64,000 bases of DNA from Gnetum montanum (GCA_015680685.1 MNCI01023457.1:1396726-1460725); one strand, 5' to 3'. Counted from the first letter of the stretch, positions 1 to 12,370 are shown. Translations and numbers: made by a program. Notes: generated by a model not told the origin, from the sequence alone.

Positions 1-1038
1 TGCTAAGTCACATTAATCATGAAACACACAATGGGTTGTACACCACCTTGTTCTTGGGATTCCATTCCATCTTCTTCTCTCTATCCTTCTCTCCATTGTT
101 CACCTCATTGCCGATTGTATCATTAGTGTATATATTTTGGTAGATGCATTGTTTTCTTTTTGGTAAATGCTTGTGGTTAAGACTTTAACTCTTATTCCAA
201 ATAACATTCCCAGAGCCTACGGACTCTTTGAATATGGGTTTGTCAGGGCATTAAGGGCATGAGCCTACTTTGGGGAGGACCCACTGACATTCCTATTTGA
301 AGCATTAGTTAAATTCTTTTCCTTAACATTTTGCAATTAATTTTATTTTGTTCATTTCCATCTTGACATCCATTTCATCGATGCCATAGTTGTCCCTTTT
401 TATCTATCTTTCTTACTCCTTTTCCTTCTCTATTCTAACGCTACTAGAGGTTCGCGATTAGTCATGGGGGTACAGGGCTCGATTTTTTTGATTTTCTGTT
501 AGCCCTGAATTTTTCAATTCTTTCCTAACCCCTAAACCTTTGGTACTCATTATTAAGATATCCCTAGATCCATATTATCCATACCACAACCTAGCCAATG
601 GACCTACACCGAAGCAAGGTATCAATTATAGGATGATTCATTTACCCTTGCTAATATAAGATTGTGTTGTGTGTGCAGATGGAAATCATACAAATAATGG
701 ATTGGATCTCGAGCAAACACTTGGAATCGAGTAGTGCTGAAGCAGCTATGCAAGGAGTAAGATCGATGGCACACTTACAGATGGACAACGAAGGTGCAAT
801 CTTGGTGTTGGCAACAGCAACACTTCTTTCTCTCTCTCTTTCTTAGTTTCCAACTAAGGCCTGATGTCATGTAATAAGGTGTTCACCCTTGTTGTCATGA
901 ATACCAGTTTTGTCAAGTTTTGTAATGATGATCCTTTCACATGTCATTCCATTAGTTCCATTCCCCTCAATAATTCCATACCTTCCTAATATTATTATAA
1001 GGAACTCGAGGACAAGTTTTCATTCAGTCATGGGGGTA
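1..1038 (+). mobile_element. 3' internal end of gypsy element C (truncated by window edge)
   Basis: Non-coding tail of an LTR retrotransposon lying just upstream of the LTR at 1039. A short stretch at about 240-295 (CCTACTTTGGGGAGGACCC) is shared with the spacer of element A at about 52340-52390, which links the two families. The end carries a purine-rich primer site, GTCATGGGGGTA, directly before the LTR; element A has the near-identical GTCATGGGAGTA in the same place. No pol or gag domain is visible. The 60-codon reading frame at 664-846 has no recognisable domain and is probably chance. Confidence 0.7.
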
Positions 1039-1999
1039 TGATGAGACGCAATTCGCATGAGCCACAATATCGCGTTGTCCCCTGCGATGTTGCGTACGCG
1101 ATATCGCGGTCTGTCACCAAATATATAAATAAGAGGTGGCACTCCCCTTATTTTTCTTCCTAGGCTAGAAGTATGGAAACTCTGGCAGATTGATCACTCC
1201 AGAGGTAGAATATTTTCCATGTGCCCGCAGTAGGAGTCCCCATGTGAACGGATCTTTATTCGAGCAACATTGTACCTGAACTCAAGTTGTGTACGGCAAT
1301 AAAGACGAGCTTTGTGGATAAACCTGCAGTGCATGGAATAGGATTTATTACTTTTTATTTATTACATGTCATTTCCTACCTATTATTTATTACCCTGCAG
1401 TAGCATGGCATGAGTACGACTTGATTACAAGCATTTACAGATGTGTATGGCTAATCAAGGAATCATCTACTCATCACGATTAGATTCTCTCACCCTCAAC
1501 TCCTAGAATGCGAAATGAGTACGACTTGATTACAAGCTTCTAAGGATGTGTACGGCTAGTTAAGGAATGGATGCTCATTACGCTTAGGCTAGTTAAGTGC
1601 CTCAGTACGACCACTTCGAGCACGTGCGTTACGCGTGGTGATCCCAGTAACGATTAGCATTTGGTAGTCGCGGTTGCATAGTTCAGGGTGTGTACGGTAA
1701 GTGGGAACGGATGCTGATGCTAGTTAATTTAGAATTAGTCATTAGTTAGAGTTAGTTAGTTTCTCAACCCTTCACCTCAATAGCATAGGAGAAAAACACA
1801 TAAAAGACCAAGAAAATCATATACCTCAGACTTGCTTAACCATACACTGTGACACATACAAGTAAGTCTAGGAAGACAACGAATGATTAACCCCAAGTGT
1901 TCCATGGGGCGTGTAGGAATTTAGTCTGCAGAGTTTGACCGAATCGAGTGCTACGCTCGTTTTGTATGGTTGAGTGTAGGGGTACCTCACCACTCATCA
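1039..1999 (+). repeat. LTR of element C (3' LTR)
   Basis: Begins TGATGAGACG straight after a polypurine tract and ends CACTCATCA, the same ends as the LTRs of A and B. The last 100 bases (GTATGGTTGAGTGTAGGGG onward) match those LTRs closely. The U3 carries GC-rich palindromic ATATCGCG/CGCGATAT blocks at about 1066-1110, followed by a TATA box. The 5' partner lies outside the window, so a 3' LTR is inferred from the internal sequence on its left. Confidence 0.8.
1122..1131 (+). promoter_or_regulatory. TATA box in LTR of element C
   Basis: TATATAAATA followed by AGAGG lies just downstream of the palindromic ATATCGCG array, the same spacing seen in the LTRs of A and B. Confidence 0.6.
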
Positions 2000-4900
2000 A
2001 TAGTAAATCTAAAAGGCTAAATGTAGAAGTTCACTATCTCTTAGCTGCTATTCCCATCAAGTATCAAAATGCTATTAGCAAGCTTTGCTTCACTTATCAT
2101 CTTAGAATTGAAAGTGAAAGTTAAATTCAACTCCCCTAAGAAGAGTGCATTTTTAGATTGTGCATATTAGGAGCCTTTGATGATGAGTCACATGTGTTTC
2201 TTTCTTATGATATAACTACCCATTTTAGACAACATTATAATGTTATAACAAAAAGCCTGTATCATTTGTTTGTAATGCTTCCATTGGTACTTGGTCAATT
2301 TGTAGAGTTTATCTTTATTTTTCATGAAAATGTAATATCTATCCAATATATTCTATGGATATTCAAACATAATAAAGTTTAATTTCATTTCATAATAGTA
2401 GCTAAATGTCTACACAAATTTTACTATAGCCAAGAGTTTGCATGTATTTGGTTAGAGTGAAGAGTCTATTAGATCAAATTATAAATAGAAAATTTACTAC
2501 TTAGATCTAAGTGTGCATCTTTTTATGTTGAATACAAGTTTCATTCATTTTTCCATTTGAAATTTGCAAGTTTTACTGATTTGGATAATACAAAATGACT
2601 TCTAGGATATATTTGGAATAGGGGAAGTTAACATGCATTGTATTTTTCTAAAATTAAAATTACATATTACCTAGTTATTAGTTACACTTAAGGCATTTTT
2701 ATATTCCTCTATAATTCTTCTAAATTATCCTATTGGCTATATGTATTGAGATACTTATAGTTATTCTTTTATATTTCAATCCCTCTTGATATTACCTAGT
2801 TATTACAATGCTCAATCTTATTTTGTTGGTTGACAAACCAATGAAATTGACAATTGATCTATCACCGTAGAGTTGTCAAAATTAAAAGATCATATGTATT
2901 CTTAGGACATATAAATAACATAATACTTTGATCAAACTTAGGCAATTACATAATAAACATAGCAATACTTGAAATGCAACTCAAATATGTAAACTATATC
3001 TTCAAAAAAATAACTTACTAGTTGAGCTATAGTCTTATCAAGTATGTATTAAATAATAAAAACAAAGATGTAACAAAAAAAAGGAGATGTTGCATTTACT
3101 ATATCAATAATTTATTTTCTTATGTGAAGGTATTATCTTAGATGCAAAGTAGATGGCTAAGTGATTAAGTGATATGAAGTCTTGGAAGCTTCTAATCATA
3201 AGCATAAGCTAAGCTTAGAGATAGTGCTTATTAGAAATATATTAATTTCTTACTTAGTTTTTTTTTTTTTTTTGTAAAATTATAACTATCTCAAACTCTA
3301 GTATTATCATAAAACATATTGGGAAGACTTGGAGTTTTATCAACTCTTGCTTCAATGCTTGATAAGTTATCTTTTTAGTGGCTTTAGATTAATAATGCAC
3401 TATGGGCTAGTAAGCATCTATGTCTTTGCAATACTTGGTGTAACCTTGACATTATTTTTCTTTTATCTCATCATATGTATAATCAATGGATTATTTACTC
3501 TAAATACAAAATTCTCTATCACATTAATGATTCCAAATGTCAGTTTTAAGTACTATTAGTTGATCAAGATTGAATTTTCTATGGAACATTAACCATGTTG
3601 TGCAATTGTCAAAGCACTAGATTTGAAAGATATAGAATACTTTCACTTCTTCAAAAATTAAGTATTTTATATGGCATTTGATTCATCAATGTTTTTCTAT
3701 TCGTATTTTCTACTCTTAATTAGGTCTTCATGACACTATATGTTCTCTCTATAATATGGAAGATTCATTCATCACCTACTTTTTTACTTGGCCCTTTGTT
3801 TGATGTTCTTGGTCTTGGTGTGACTCATATTAACATGGTTTTAAACCAAGGTTGGAGGAAATTTTATTTCACGATACTCATCAACTTCAAGGATTTTAAC
3901 TTTATACTTGGAGTTGCTTCGTCTCCTTGTTCTTTATGCTATTTAAAACTTTGATGTAATATGATTTATAGTAGGGATTCTCCAACTAATTTTCTTTCTT
4001 TGTCTATTCAAAGTAACATTTTTGAATAACTCATGCTTTAGCTAAATCCTTAAATATATCCCTTAGATTTATTTCTTTCTATTTTTTTTACAAGAATCTT
4101 TTAGTATGAAGTAAAAACCTAAGAAAACATTTCTTAAAGATAACAAGGCCTAATCTTTTTCTTACCCTAGATAGAAGGTTTTTTAGGATTGGTTGTAAGG
4201 AAGAAATTTTTAAAATGTATCCCCAAAATTTTTGTTACCTCTTCAATGCTCCTCTACTGCTATACTCTAAATTTTTCTTATTTTTAATATATTTTATCAT
4301 TTACGTTCAACCCCATTTCCACTACGCATAAGTGCACATAATATATCAATAATATATCATATTCATCATTGGTAAATATCTCTATCTTGATGTTTCCTTC
4401 TCTAATTACATGTTTCTTATTTACATATAAATTACAACCTCCTAGAGTCATATGTAGCATACATATAAATCTCACACATGTCTCTAGAGAAGTACTAGCT
4501 AAATTATAACTTTATTGCTATTTCATATTATAAGAAACAAAAAATTAGAGAATATTTGGGGGATGGGGGATGCAAAAAATATTAATAATAAGACCAAAAA
4601 ATTCAAAATACATCACATGCTTAATAATTGAGTAGAAAGTGCCGAAAATGACATGGAAAGAAATAGCTTTCCCATTTTACAAATGTCTACTAAGGTGTAC
4701 ATCCTTACAATAGATTCCTTGAAAAATCAAGAGAGAAAAATTAATTGTTAGAAGGGAGGATGATCCTAGTTCTAATGTCATTTTCTATATCCATGCTTAA
4801 ACTAAAAAGAGCAAAAGGATTTGATGTAGCAATGGAAAGCTTTAGCAAATATCAACTTTTTCAAGAGAGAAAAGTACAAAGTATATGCTAACACATATTT

Positions 4901-5481
4901 TCCATCATGATTGACCTTGCATCAAGGCTTTTTTGAATTTATTACAGCTCTCTCATCAACATAATATTTAACCACAAGGTAGACAGTAATTCTTTTATAT
5001 AAGAAAAACATTTCTTTATGTGTTATCTATTTAGACTCATCAATACTTCTTGTAACAAAAATATTCATATAATTTTTTGTCTTCTCTAATTTCTTTATTA
5101 CCATTTGATCATTCTTGTCATTGATGTTAACTTTGTTTTTTATCATTTTAATTTTATATTAATTTTTTCATCAACTTCAACATGTTTTTTCTTTTCCTAA
5201 TCATCTTTTTTCTTGAGTAAAAAGAAAAAATATTAAATAAATATCCTTCACAATGAAAACAATTGCAAAAATTAAGAAGATTATGATATGTAATTCATTT
5301 AGCTACCCCATTTTGTTTACACAAGGCTAGGATGATGATGATATGTAATCACTTGAATGTAAGCCTTTCTATGTGCTTGTAGAACCAAATTCTTTTAAGG
5401 GTTAAGAAGAATGATTTCAATAAGAAAAAAAACATCTACTAAAACCAAATGGCATGGAACAAGATTCCATATGCTTAATGG
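2000..5481. other. AT-rich region without recognisable genes
   Basis: No conserved domain, RNA gene or clear repeat end was found on either strand. Reading frames here (for example 2158-2382, 3329-3559, 3730-3954) are short, hydrophobic and compositionally AT-driven. A homopolymer T run lies near 3259-3272. It is likely old intergenic sequence or repeats decayed beyond recognition. Confidence 0.5.
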
Positions 5482-6690
5482 TGTTGACCTTTTGGTATGT
5501 CAAAACTTTAAGAAACATGGAGAACAAGGATGCTTGTGTGGTTGTTGTGTTTGTAGGGCAAGAACTTGGATTTGGACAAAAGGAGAGCTCAAATAAATAT
5601 CAGGGGGACATGTTGAAGTTAAAATTGGATGGACAAGGAATGAAGACCTCAAAGCTAAACGTTGGTGTTTAGAAGGAAGCCTTAGCACTGAAGGATTAAT
5701 TATAGTGAAGATGTCTCCAAGAAACAGCAAACATATCCCATCAAATGAAGACATCTCTCAATAGTAGTAGACATCTTGGCCAAAGAACAAAAGGATCAAG
5801 TGAAGATGTCTTGAAAAAACATCAGATGTCTCCTTGATGAAGTAGATGTCTTGACCAAGTTAAAGTTTGCTCAAAAGAAGACATATTTCAAAAATAGTAG
5901 ACATCTTCCTTATGAAGAAGATGTCTTCCTTATGGAGAAGATGTCTCTCCTGAATGGAAGTCTAATATAGAAATATGTCTCTATCTCAAAGAAGACATCT
6001 CTAGTAACCGTTAGATAGTCGTTGCATGAATTCTAAGGTGATTTTGGAAACATCTAGGCTATAAGAAGATTTCACTCTCTTTGGAAATGTGCAATCATTG
6101 TGAACTATCAAGTGTCAACATTAAGCAATCGTTGTATACATCATTCTATTATTCTTGTACCTCATTGTACTATCTTTTGTACTATTGTAAGTGTTCAATG
6201 TGTGTTGTACCTCAAAGTACAAGGATCAACAATATTATTTGCATCCTTTCCTTGTCATTTTTTTTCTTTTGTTATCCCATCTGATTGATGTGTTTCTTGT
6301 GGGAAGACATCATCCTTAAGCTTGTTAGGATCCTACAAGATTGAGTGGTGGTGTAGCGCCACAACATTTCGAAGCAAAGCTCAAGTTGTAAAGGTTGTGG
6401 GATCCTGTAAACCACAATCTAAGTTTGTTAATACCTTGCGAGGTTGAGTGGATTCATGGCATCAAATCATTCTAGAGTGAAGCTTAGAGCTTGTACAAGG
6501 TGTGGTACCCTTCAAACCACATTTTGAGAGTAACAAAGTTTGGAGGTATGCTAGAGAACTACCCTCTGAGTGTGGAGTACCCAAGTTGGGAAATGAAGTT
6601 AAATTTGATGTATGATTTGGCTAATTAATTTTTAATTACGGGAACTTATTTATCCCCCTCCACACCCCCTTCCAAGTTCAACTATCCTCA
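5482..6690 (+). repeat. 5' LTR of copia element
   Basis: Matches the 3' LTR copy at 9057-9669 plus 12366-12571 over most of its length. It starts TGTTGACC and ends just before a tRNA-iMet type primer site. The U3 portion (5700-6000) is packed with AGATGTCT/AGACATCT words. At 6105-6120 it retains the uninterrupted sequence AACTATCAAGTGTC, the empty site for the F insertion found in the 3' copy. The right boundary is approximate. Confidence 0.8.
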
Positions 6691-6692
6691 AG

Positions 6693-6705
6693 TGGTATCG
6701 AAGCC
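6693..6705 (+). promoter_or_regulatory. Primer-binding site of copia element
   Basis: TGGTATCGAAGCC resembles TGGTATCAGAGC, the initiator-tRNA-Met complement used by many plant copia elements. It sits between the 5' LTR and the gag frame. Confidence 0.7.
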
Positions 6706-6744
6706 TAGTACTCTTGCTTCTTCATCAACTTCAACAGTGGAACA

Positions 6745-8856
6745 ATGGAAGAGATAATCAACACTGAGCATACTTGGTCAAGGAGACTATTTTTCTTTAT
6801 CAAATGCTACATCAAATTTCTATATCACATCTTTCATAAATGGAATTCTCTCATTTCATTCTTTAGAAATAAAAGTGTCTACACTTGCAAATCTAATAGT
6901 GCTCATGATATTTGTCTTGAAGAAATGTATGAAATGTTTTATCATGAAGTTCTTTGTTTCCAAAACTTGTGTATTGAAATAAAAGAATCTTTATATGTCA
7001 AGAAAATGAAAATTCAAGTTTTGGATGATGAATGCTCTTATCTCAAAAAGGAGAACTTAGACCTTAGGACTAAGATTTAAAAACTAACAAATGAGATTGA
7101 GCAAATGAATAGGGATTCTTTGAAGAAGACTGAAGACCAAAAGCAAAAATATAGGCATAAAGAAAATTTTGGTAGAACTCCTAAACCAAAAACTTTAAAC
7201 TACTTATTTTGTGGAAAATATGGCCATATTCAAGAATATTGTTATCTTAGATTGAATCACTACTCTTGATCTTTGAAAAATTAGCCTAGAATAGAAACCA
7301 TGAAGGTTTGGAAAAGGAAAGAAAGAAAGCCTAAAAAGAACTTAATGGCTCAAATTGCTCTCTCCAATGACTAGACAAGCATGTGGTACATCAATAGTAG
7401 GTGTTCAAGGGACATGATTGATAAAAAATTCCATTTCACCCATTTCATGAAATAAAATTGTGGAATAGTCATGTTTGAAGATGATATGGAAGCTCCTATA
7501 ATAGGTATTGGTACCATAGGAGGCAAAGGTAAAGGATTTCCAACTGTAAACAAAGTGCTGTTTATTGATGGATTAAAGCATAATCTTCTCAGTGTTAGTC
7601 AACTTTGTGCTTCAAACTTAAATGTTAATTTTTCTAAAGAAATATGTAGAATACAAGATTTATCTACTGGAAATGTTATGATAGAAGGAACTCGAAAAGG
7701 AAATGTGTATACCACTATTTTTGAAAATTGTCCTAATCTTAAATCCAAGTGCTTAGTGAGTTGTACAAATGATACATGTCTTTGGCATAAAACGTTGGGC
7801 CACATAAACAAAGAAATTCTTCAAACTCTTGATTCAAAGGAAATGGTTTGCGATCTCCCCAAGCTCAAAGATTTTAATATAAATGCATTTGAAGCATGCC
7901 AGAAAGGGAAGCAAATAAGGGTAAGATTTGGTAAGAAAAACTATATTTCCATAGCTTGTTCCTTAGAACTACTTCATATGGATGTGGTTGTTCCTATTCA
8001 AACACTTAGCTTGGAAAATAAAAGATATTTTTTTACTATAGTTGATGATTATTCTCACTTTACTTGGGTTGCATTTTTATACCATAAAGATGATGTATTT
8101 GATCATTTTTTGAGAATTAGCAATCAGATCTAGAAAGGAAAAGTATATGGCATTAAATTCATTAGAAGTGACAATGGAGGTGAATTCAAAAATTCAAAGT
8201 TTAAGCAATTCTATCAAATGAATGGTATTCTACATAAATTATCTACTACACGAACTCCTCAACAAAATGGGGTAGCTAAATGAAGGAATAAAATATTAAA
8301 TGAGATGGGAAGAACCATATTAAATGATTGAAATCTTTCTCATCACTTTTGGGCTAAAGCCATCAACATTGCTTGCTATGTCTCCAATAGAGTTTTGGTA
8401 AGAAGATTTACCTATAAAACACCTTATGAATTGTGGACTGGTAGAAAATCATCAGTAGGATATTTTCTTGTTTTTGGTTTAAAATGTTATTACATTCTAA
8501 ATGATAAAGATAACTTGAGAAAGTTTGATCCCAAAATCAATGAAGAAATTTTCTTAAGAGATTCCCTAATTAGTAGGGCTTATAAAGTGTTTAACAAAAG
8601 GACGAATACTATAAAAGAAACTCTCAAAGATCTAGACATAAAAGAAGACTCAACACCCATTTACTGTGACAATAAGAGTGTCATCAATATGATTCATCAT
8701 CACTTTATATGAGAATATACTCAACATGGACATGTAACACTAGAGTTCATTGGAATGGAGAGTCAACTAGCAGATGCTTCCACAAAACCTCTAGATGAAT
8801 GATGGTTGAATTCTCTATGCAAAGATATGGGGTTAGGACCTTGTCCTAGCAAGTAA
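6745..8856 (+). pseudogene. Copia gag-integrase-RNaseH polyprotein remnant
   Basis: One frame runs from the ATG at 6745 to a TAA at 8854, broken by about ten stops. The gag C-terminus has a damaged zinc knuckle near 7197-7250 (FCGKYGHIQEYC, first Cys lost). The pre-integrase region (about 7381-7850) includes WYINSRCSRDM, a decayed protease site, and LWHKTLGHIN. The integrase core has its first Asp in LLHMD and its second in RSDNGGEF, but the third position is Lys (NGVAK) where Glu is expected. After about 8630 the sequence jumps to the end of RNaseH (PIYCDNKSVINM, then ADASTKPLDE). The whole reverse transcriptase is missing, so about 2.1 kb remains of the usual 4 kb or more. It cannot be functional. 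Confidence 0.9.
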
Positions 8857-9056
8857 GTATTTCTATTCTTATCTTTAAATTAAACATAAGAAAACAAAAA
8901 AAATTATGCACCTATTTAGGAGGAGCTTGGATTACCTCCTTTTTGTTCATGTCTAAAAAGAGGGAGACATGGTGCTTATGTATATAGTGATTAAGTATGT
9001 TGTGATTAGACTAACCAATTTTCTTAAGGTTTGGACATTACCAAAAATGAAAATAT
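8857..9056 (+). other. Copia 3' untranslated spacer and polypurine tract
   Basis: Contains the purine run AAAAAGAGGGAGAC at about 8955-8968, a plausible plus-strand primer. It lies about 90 bases before the point where LTR similarity starts, so the exact LTR edge here is less certain than at the 5' copy. Confidence 0.45.
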
Positions 9057-9669
9057 TGTTGACCTTTTGGTATGTCAAAACCTTAAGAAACATGGAGAAA
9101 AATGATGCTTGTGTGGTTATTATATTTTTAGATCAAGAACTTGGATTTGGACAAAAAGAGAGCTCAAAAAAGTCTCAAGGAAGGATGCAGGAGTTCAAAG
9201 TGGATGGATAAGAAATGAAGACCTCAAAGCTCAATTCTAGTGTTTAGAAGGAAGCCTTAGTATTGAAAGATTAATTGCAATGAAGACATCTCCAAGAAAT
9301 AGCAAATTTCTCCCATCAAAACAATAGCAGACATCTTGGTCGAAGAATAGAAGGATCAAGTGAAGACATCTTGAAGAAACAATAGACGTCTCCCATCAAG
9401 CAAAGATGTTTCCCTGAAAAAGTGGATATCTTGACTAAGTTGAAGGTTTCGTATAAGAAGACATCTTTTAGAAATAGTAGATGTCTTCCTTGTGAAGAAG
9501 ATGTCTCTCCTCAATGGAAGTCTAATATAGAAAGATGTCTCTATCTCGAAGAAGATGTCTCTAGTGACCATTAGATAGTTGTTGCATGAATTCAGAGGTG
9601 ATTTCGAAAAAATCTAGGCTATAAGAAGACTTCATTCTCTTAGAAAATGTGCAACCATTGTGAACTATC
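9057..9669 (+). repeat. 3' LTR of copia element, first segment
   Basis: Aligns with 5482 onward (TGTTGACCTTTTGG, the AGATGTCT/AGACATCT array, GTGAACTATC). It stops abruptly at CTATC, 9665-9669, where element F is inserted. The rest of this LTR is at 12366-12571. Confidence 0.85.
9665..9669. repeat. Target-site duplication of F, left copy
   Basis: CTATC, identical to 12366-12370. The uninterrupted 5' copia LTR has a single CTATC in the same context. Confidence 0.85.
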
Positions 9670-10142
9670 TGTTGGCGACCATTTGGGACGCGACCGCCAA
9701 CGAGTGTCCTCGAACAGGATTTAGGTGCATGCTGGACTCTGGCAACACCAAGGCCTAGATACCTCCAAATAAAATCAGTAGTTAATGTGAGTATGTGTAT
9801 GTGCTGTTGCGGCGTGTGGTTGTGTAAAATGTAACAATTGCGTTGTGTGTGAACTACAAATGACTTACTTTAAAGAGATTCAGCCAACTTTGCCAAGTAC
9901 TGTGAGTTCTTGAAAATTTCCTATTTTGTTCAACTACCTAGTCTACGCAGTCCTTATAATACCTACTTGTAACAGATAAAATTTTGCAAAAACATTTGAA
10001 CACAACTCCACAATCTACTCCTAATTTTCCCCAGAGAAAGAGATAGTTCCACAAGAAAACTAGAAATAGAGCAAGATTCGATGGAAATAAGCAGAAAAGA
10101 AAAGAAAGCAGATTTGTGTAGACCTCAAATATTTAAACAAGG

Positions 10143-10753
10143 NNNNNNNNNNNNNNNNNNNNNNNNNNNNNNNNNNNNNNNNNNNNNNNNNNNNNNNNNN
10201 NNNNNNNNNNNNNNNNNNNNNNNNNNNNNNNNNNNNNNNNNNNNNNNNNNNNNNNNNNNNNNNNNNNNNNNNNNNNNNNNNNNNNNNNNNNNNNNNNNNN
10301 NNNNNNNNNNNNNNNNNNNNNNNNNNNNNNNNNNNNNNNNNNNNNNNNNNNNNNNNNNNNNNNNNNNNNNNNNNNNNNNNNNNNNNNNNNNNNNNNNNNN
10401 NNNNNNNNNNNNNNNNNNNNNNNNNNNNNNNNNNNNNNNNNNNNNNNNNNNNNNNNNNNNNNNNNNNNNNNNNNNNNNNNNNNNNNNNNNNNNNNNNNNN
10501 NNNNNNNNNNNNNNNNNNNNNNNNNNNNNNNNNNNNNNNNNNNNNNNNNNNNNNNNNNNNNNNNNNNNNNNNNNNNNNNNNNNNNNNNNNNNNNNNNNNN
10601 NNNNNNNNNNNNNNNNNNNNNNNNNNNNNNNNNNNNNNNNNNNNNNNNNNNNNNNNNNNNNNNNNNNNNNNNNNNNNNNNNNNNNNNNNNNNNNNNNNNN
10701 NNNNNNNNNNNNNNNNNNNNNNNNNNNNNNNNNNNNNNNNNNNNNNNNNNNNN
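10143..10753. other. Assembly gap (611 N)
   Basis: Unknown bases inside element F. The right edge abuts a 24-bp tandem repeat, which may be why assembly failed here. All reading frames drawn through it are artefacts. Confidence 0.99.
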
Positions 10754-10820
10754 TGGCCAACCAATTAGGAGATTACTTGCCCAACAAGTTAGGAGGTTAC
10801 TTGCCCAACAAGTTAGGTAA
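10754..10820. repeat. 24-bp minisatellite at edge of gap
   Basis: Two near-identical units (TTACTTGCCCAACAAGTTAG plus four bases) at 10773-10796 and 10797-10820, preceded by a decayed unit at 10754-10772. More copies probably lie in the gap. Confidence 0.75.
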
Positions 10821-12365
10821 GTTACAACAATTTTGGGTGGTTTCAACCACCAAAGAGATAAAAATGCTACAATTTAGTTATAAATGAATAAAAGGGATAA
10901 TAGCCAAATCTCTCCTTTTATAGGATGTTACACAAAATATCCCATAATTGTCCATTTAATTAGGAGGGAGTTATATAGTTAGGAATATTACCTTTGTAAG
11001 TGATTTGTTTAAATAAATATAAATCCCTAATCTAATCTAATTTAATTTAATTTAATTCAAATTTTAAATTCTAAGTGTCACTAAGCTCTAAGATTTTATC
11101 ATAAAAATTCAATATAATCTCCCCCTTATTAGTGGTAGCAGTAGTTAATTTCATTTTGCGTCCGATAATTGAGATTAAAATTTGGAATGGCCCGAAATAC
11201 GAGCCCAAAGGCAAAGCCACCAATCCTGCAACTGATTCAAAATATCTTTGGCCAAATATCGTTACCAGCAACTGCCATCACAGAAGAAGGCTCAGCCGCC
11301 GTGTCAGGAAACATCGCTATATCAGAGGCATCAGCATCGGGCATGGTTATTATTTCCAGATTGCAGGTCCCAGGGCGGATAAACTTGTAATTGCTGCTTC
11401 TTCTTTTTTTATCACCTAGAAAAATTTTGAAATGCATTCCCAGGCCTGTTCAGTGAGGTTGTAGGTGGATTATTTTCCTGAAAATGTGTTGGGCCATGGA
11501 AGGCTTTTTCTTGAAATACCAGTTACAAGAAACGGTAAGGTAAGTTGCGAAAACCCTGCAACTGCCCGAAAATATTGTGTCGTGTGCACCACACAGTTCT
11601 GTGATGACGTTTAAGGTGTGTAAATCTTAGGGCTCCTCCCGCGGCGGCAAAGCTTCTTCTTTTTGTAAACGGCGAGGGTTTGTTCATGTAGAACAGCATA
11701 GAATCCAGTAGGGTTTGGCAATGCACAAGGGGGTTTTTGTGGCTCTGTTTTGCTATTTTTCTGCCAATGTCTGTCCCCTTTTTTTGTTTCTGTTTTTGAT
11801 GACTGCCGTAGCTGCGCGCATTTTTTTTATATGCATAAATAACTTCGCGCTGTTGTCTCTACCGCCCTCTCCATCTTTGCCTTCGGTCGAGGTCTGCTCC
11901 GCTGCCATCTTCTTCGCCGTTGCCCTCAATCGTGACCTGCAAAATGCCGGCGAACACTGCAGTCCTTCCAGAGGCGCGCCATGCCTTGGTACCTTGCGCT
12001 CATACCATAGTAAAAAAATCCAATTTTTGTTTTAATTTGTGTGATGTAACCCAAAAAAAATCAACATCTCCATTCAGAACATGGGTAAGGTTTATGTTTG
12101 TCCTTTGACATCCTTCTCTTAGTCCACGGGAGAATTCATTAAAATCCCATATGTTGAGAAATTTGTAACAGGACTTCTTAACATGACTTGCAGAGCCAGT
12201 GTCATCCTAATGTTACCATTAAGTGATTTCCATCTCTCTCTCTTCTTGCCATTTCAATACTTTGCCCAATTACAGTTTGCCATTTCAAATATTTGTATTG
12301 TAATATTTCAGAAAATCTCAATCATCTCATGCCTCTGTTCCATAAAATGGCTAAATGTGCCAACA

Positions 12366-12370
12366 CTATC
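12366..12370. repeat. Target-site duplication of F, right copy
   Basis: CTATC directly after ...GCCAACA, followed by AAGTGTCAACATTAAGC, which continues the copia LTR. Confidence 0.85.

Larger units (their letters stand above)
5482..9669 (+). mobile_element. Degenerate Ty1/copia retrotransposon (left part, up to insertion F)
   Basis: LTR-PBS-gag-integrase-RNaseH-LTR order. The LTR copies start TGTTGACCTTTTGG at 5482 and 9057. The 3' LTR is interrupted at 9669 by element F and resumes at 12366-12571, where element D cuts it off. Gag through RNaseH lie in a single frame (6745-8856), broken only by stops and deletions. Integrase precedes the RNaseH remnant, which is the copia order. Confidence 0.85.
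9670..12365. mobile_element. LTR-type insertion F (solo LTR or small non-autonomous element)
   Basis: Ends TGTTGGC...GCCAACA with a perfect 5-bp target duplication CTATC at 9665-9669 and 12366-12370. It is inserted in the copia 3' LTR, whose 5' sister copy shows the empty site. No gag or pol motifs are visible. About 611 bases are unknown (N), so an internal domain cannot be excluded. The 11120-11980 part is distinctly more GC-rich than its surroundings. Only one TGTTGGC start is visible, which favours a solo LTR or a short element. Confidence 0.75.

Noticed and set aside
664-846. 60-codon frame near the 3' end of element C
   Set aside because: No match to env-like or other element proteins, and ends in a CT microsatellite; treated as non-coding.
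10060-10887. Reading frames of 211-268 codons on both strands
   Set aside because: They run through 611 unknown bases; the residues are undefined and the flanking real codons show no domain.
11132-11437. Overlapping frames on both strands of a GC-rich part of element F
   Set aside because: Neither strand shows a known motif; overlapping openness follows from base composition.
9670-12365. F as a DNA transposon with terminal inverted repeats
   Set aside because: TG...CA ends with a 7-bp inverted repeat and a 5-bp duplication fit LTR-type integration better; no transposase or long TIR is present.
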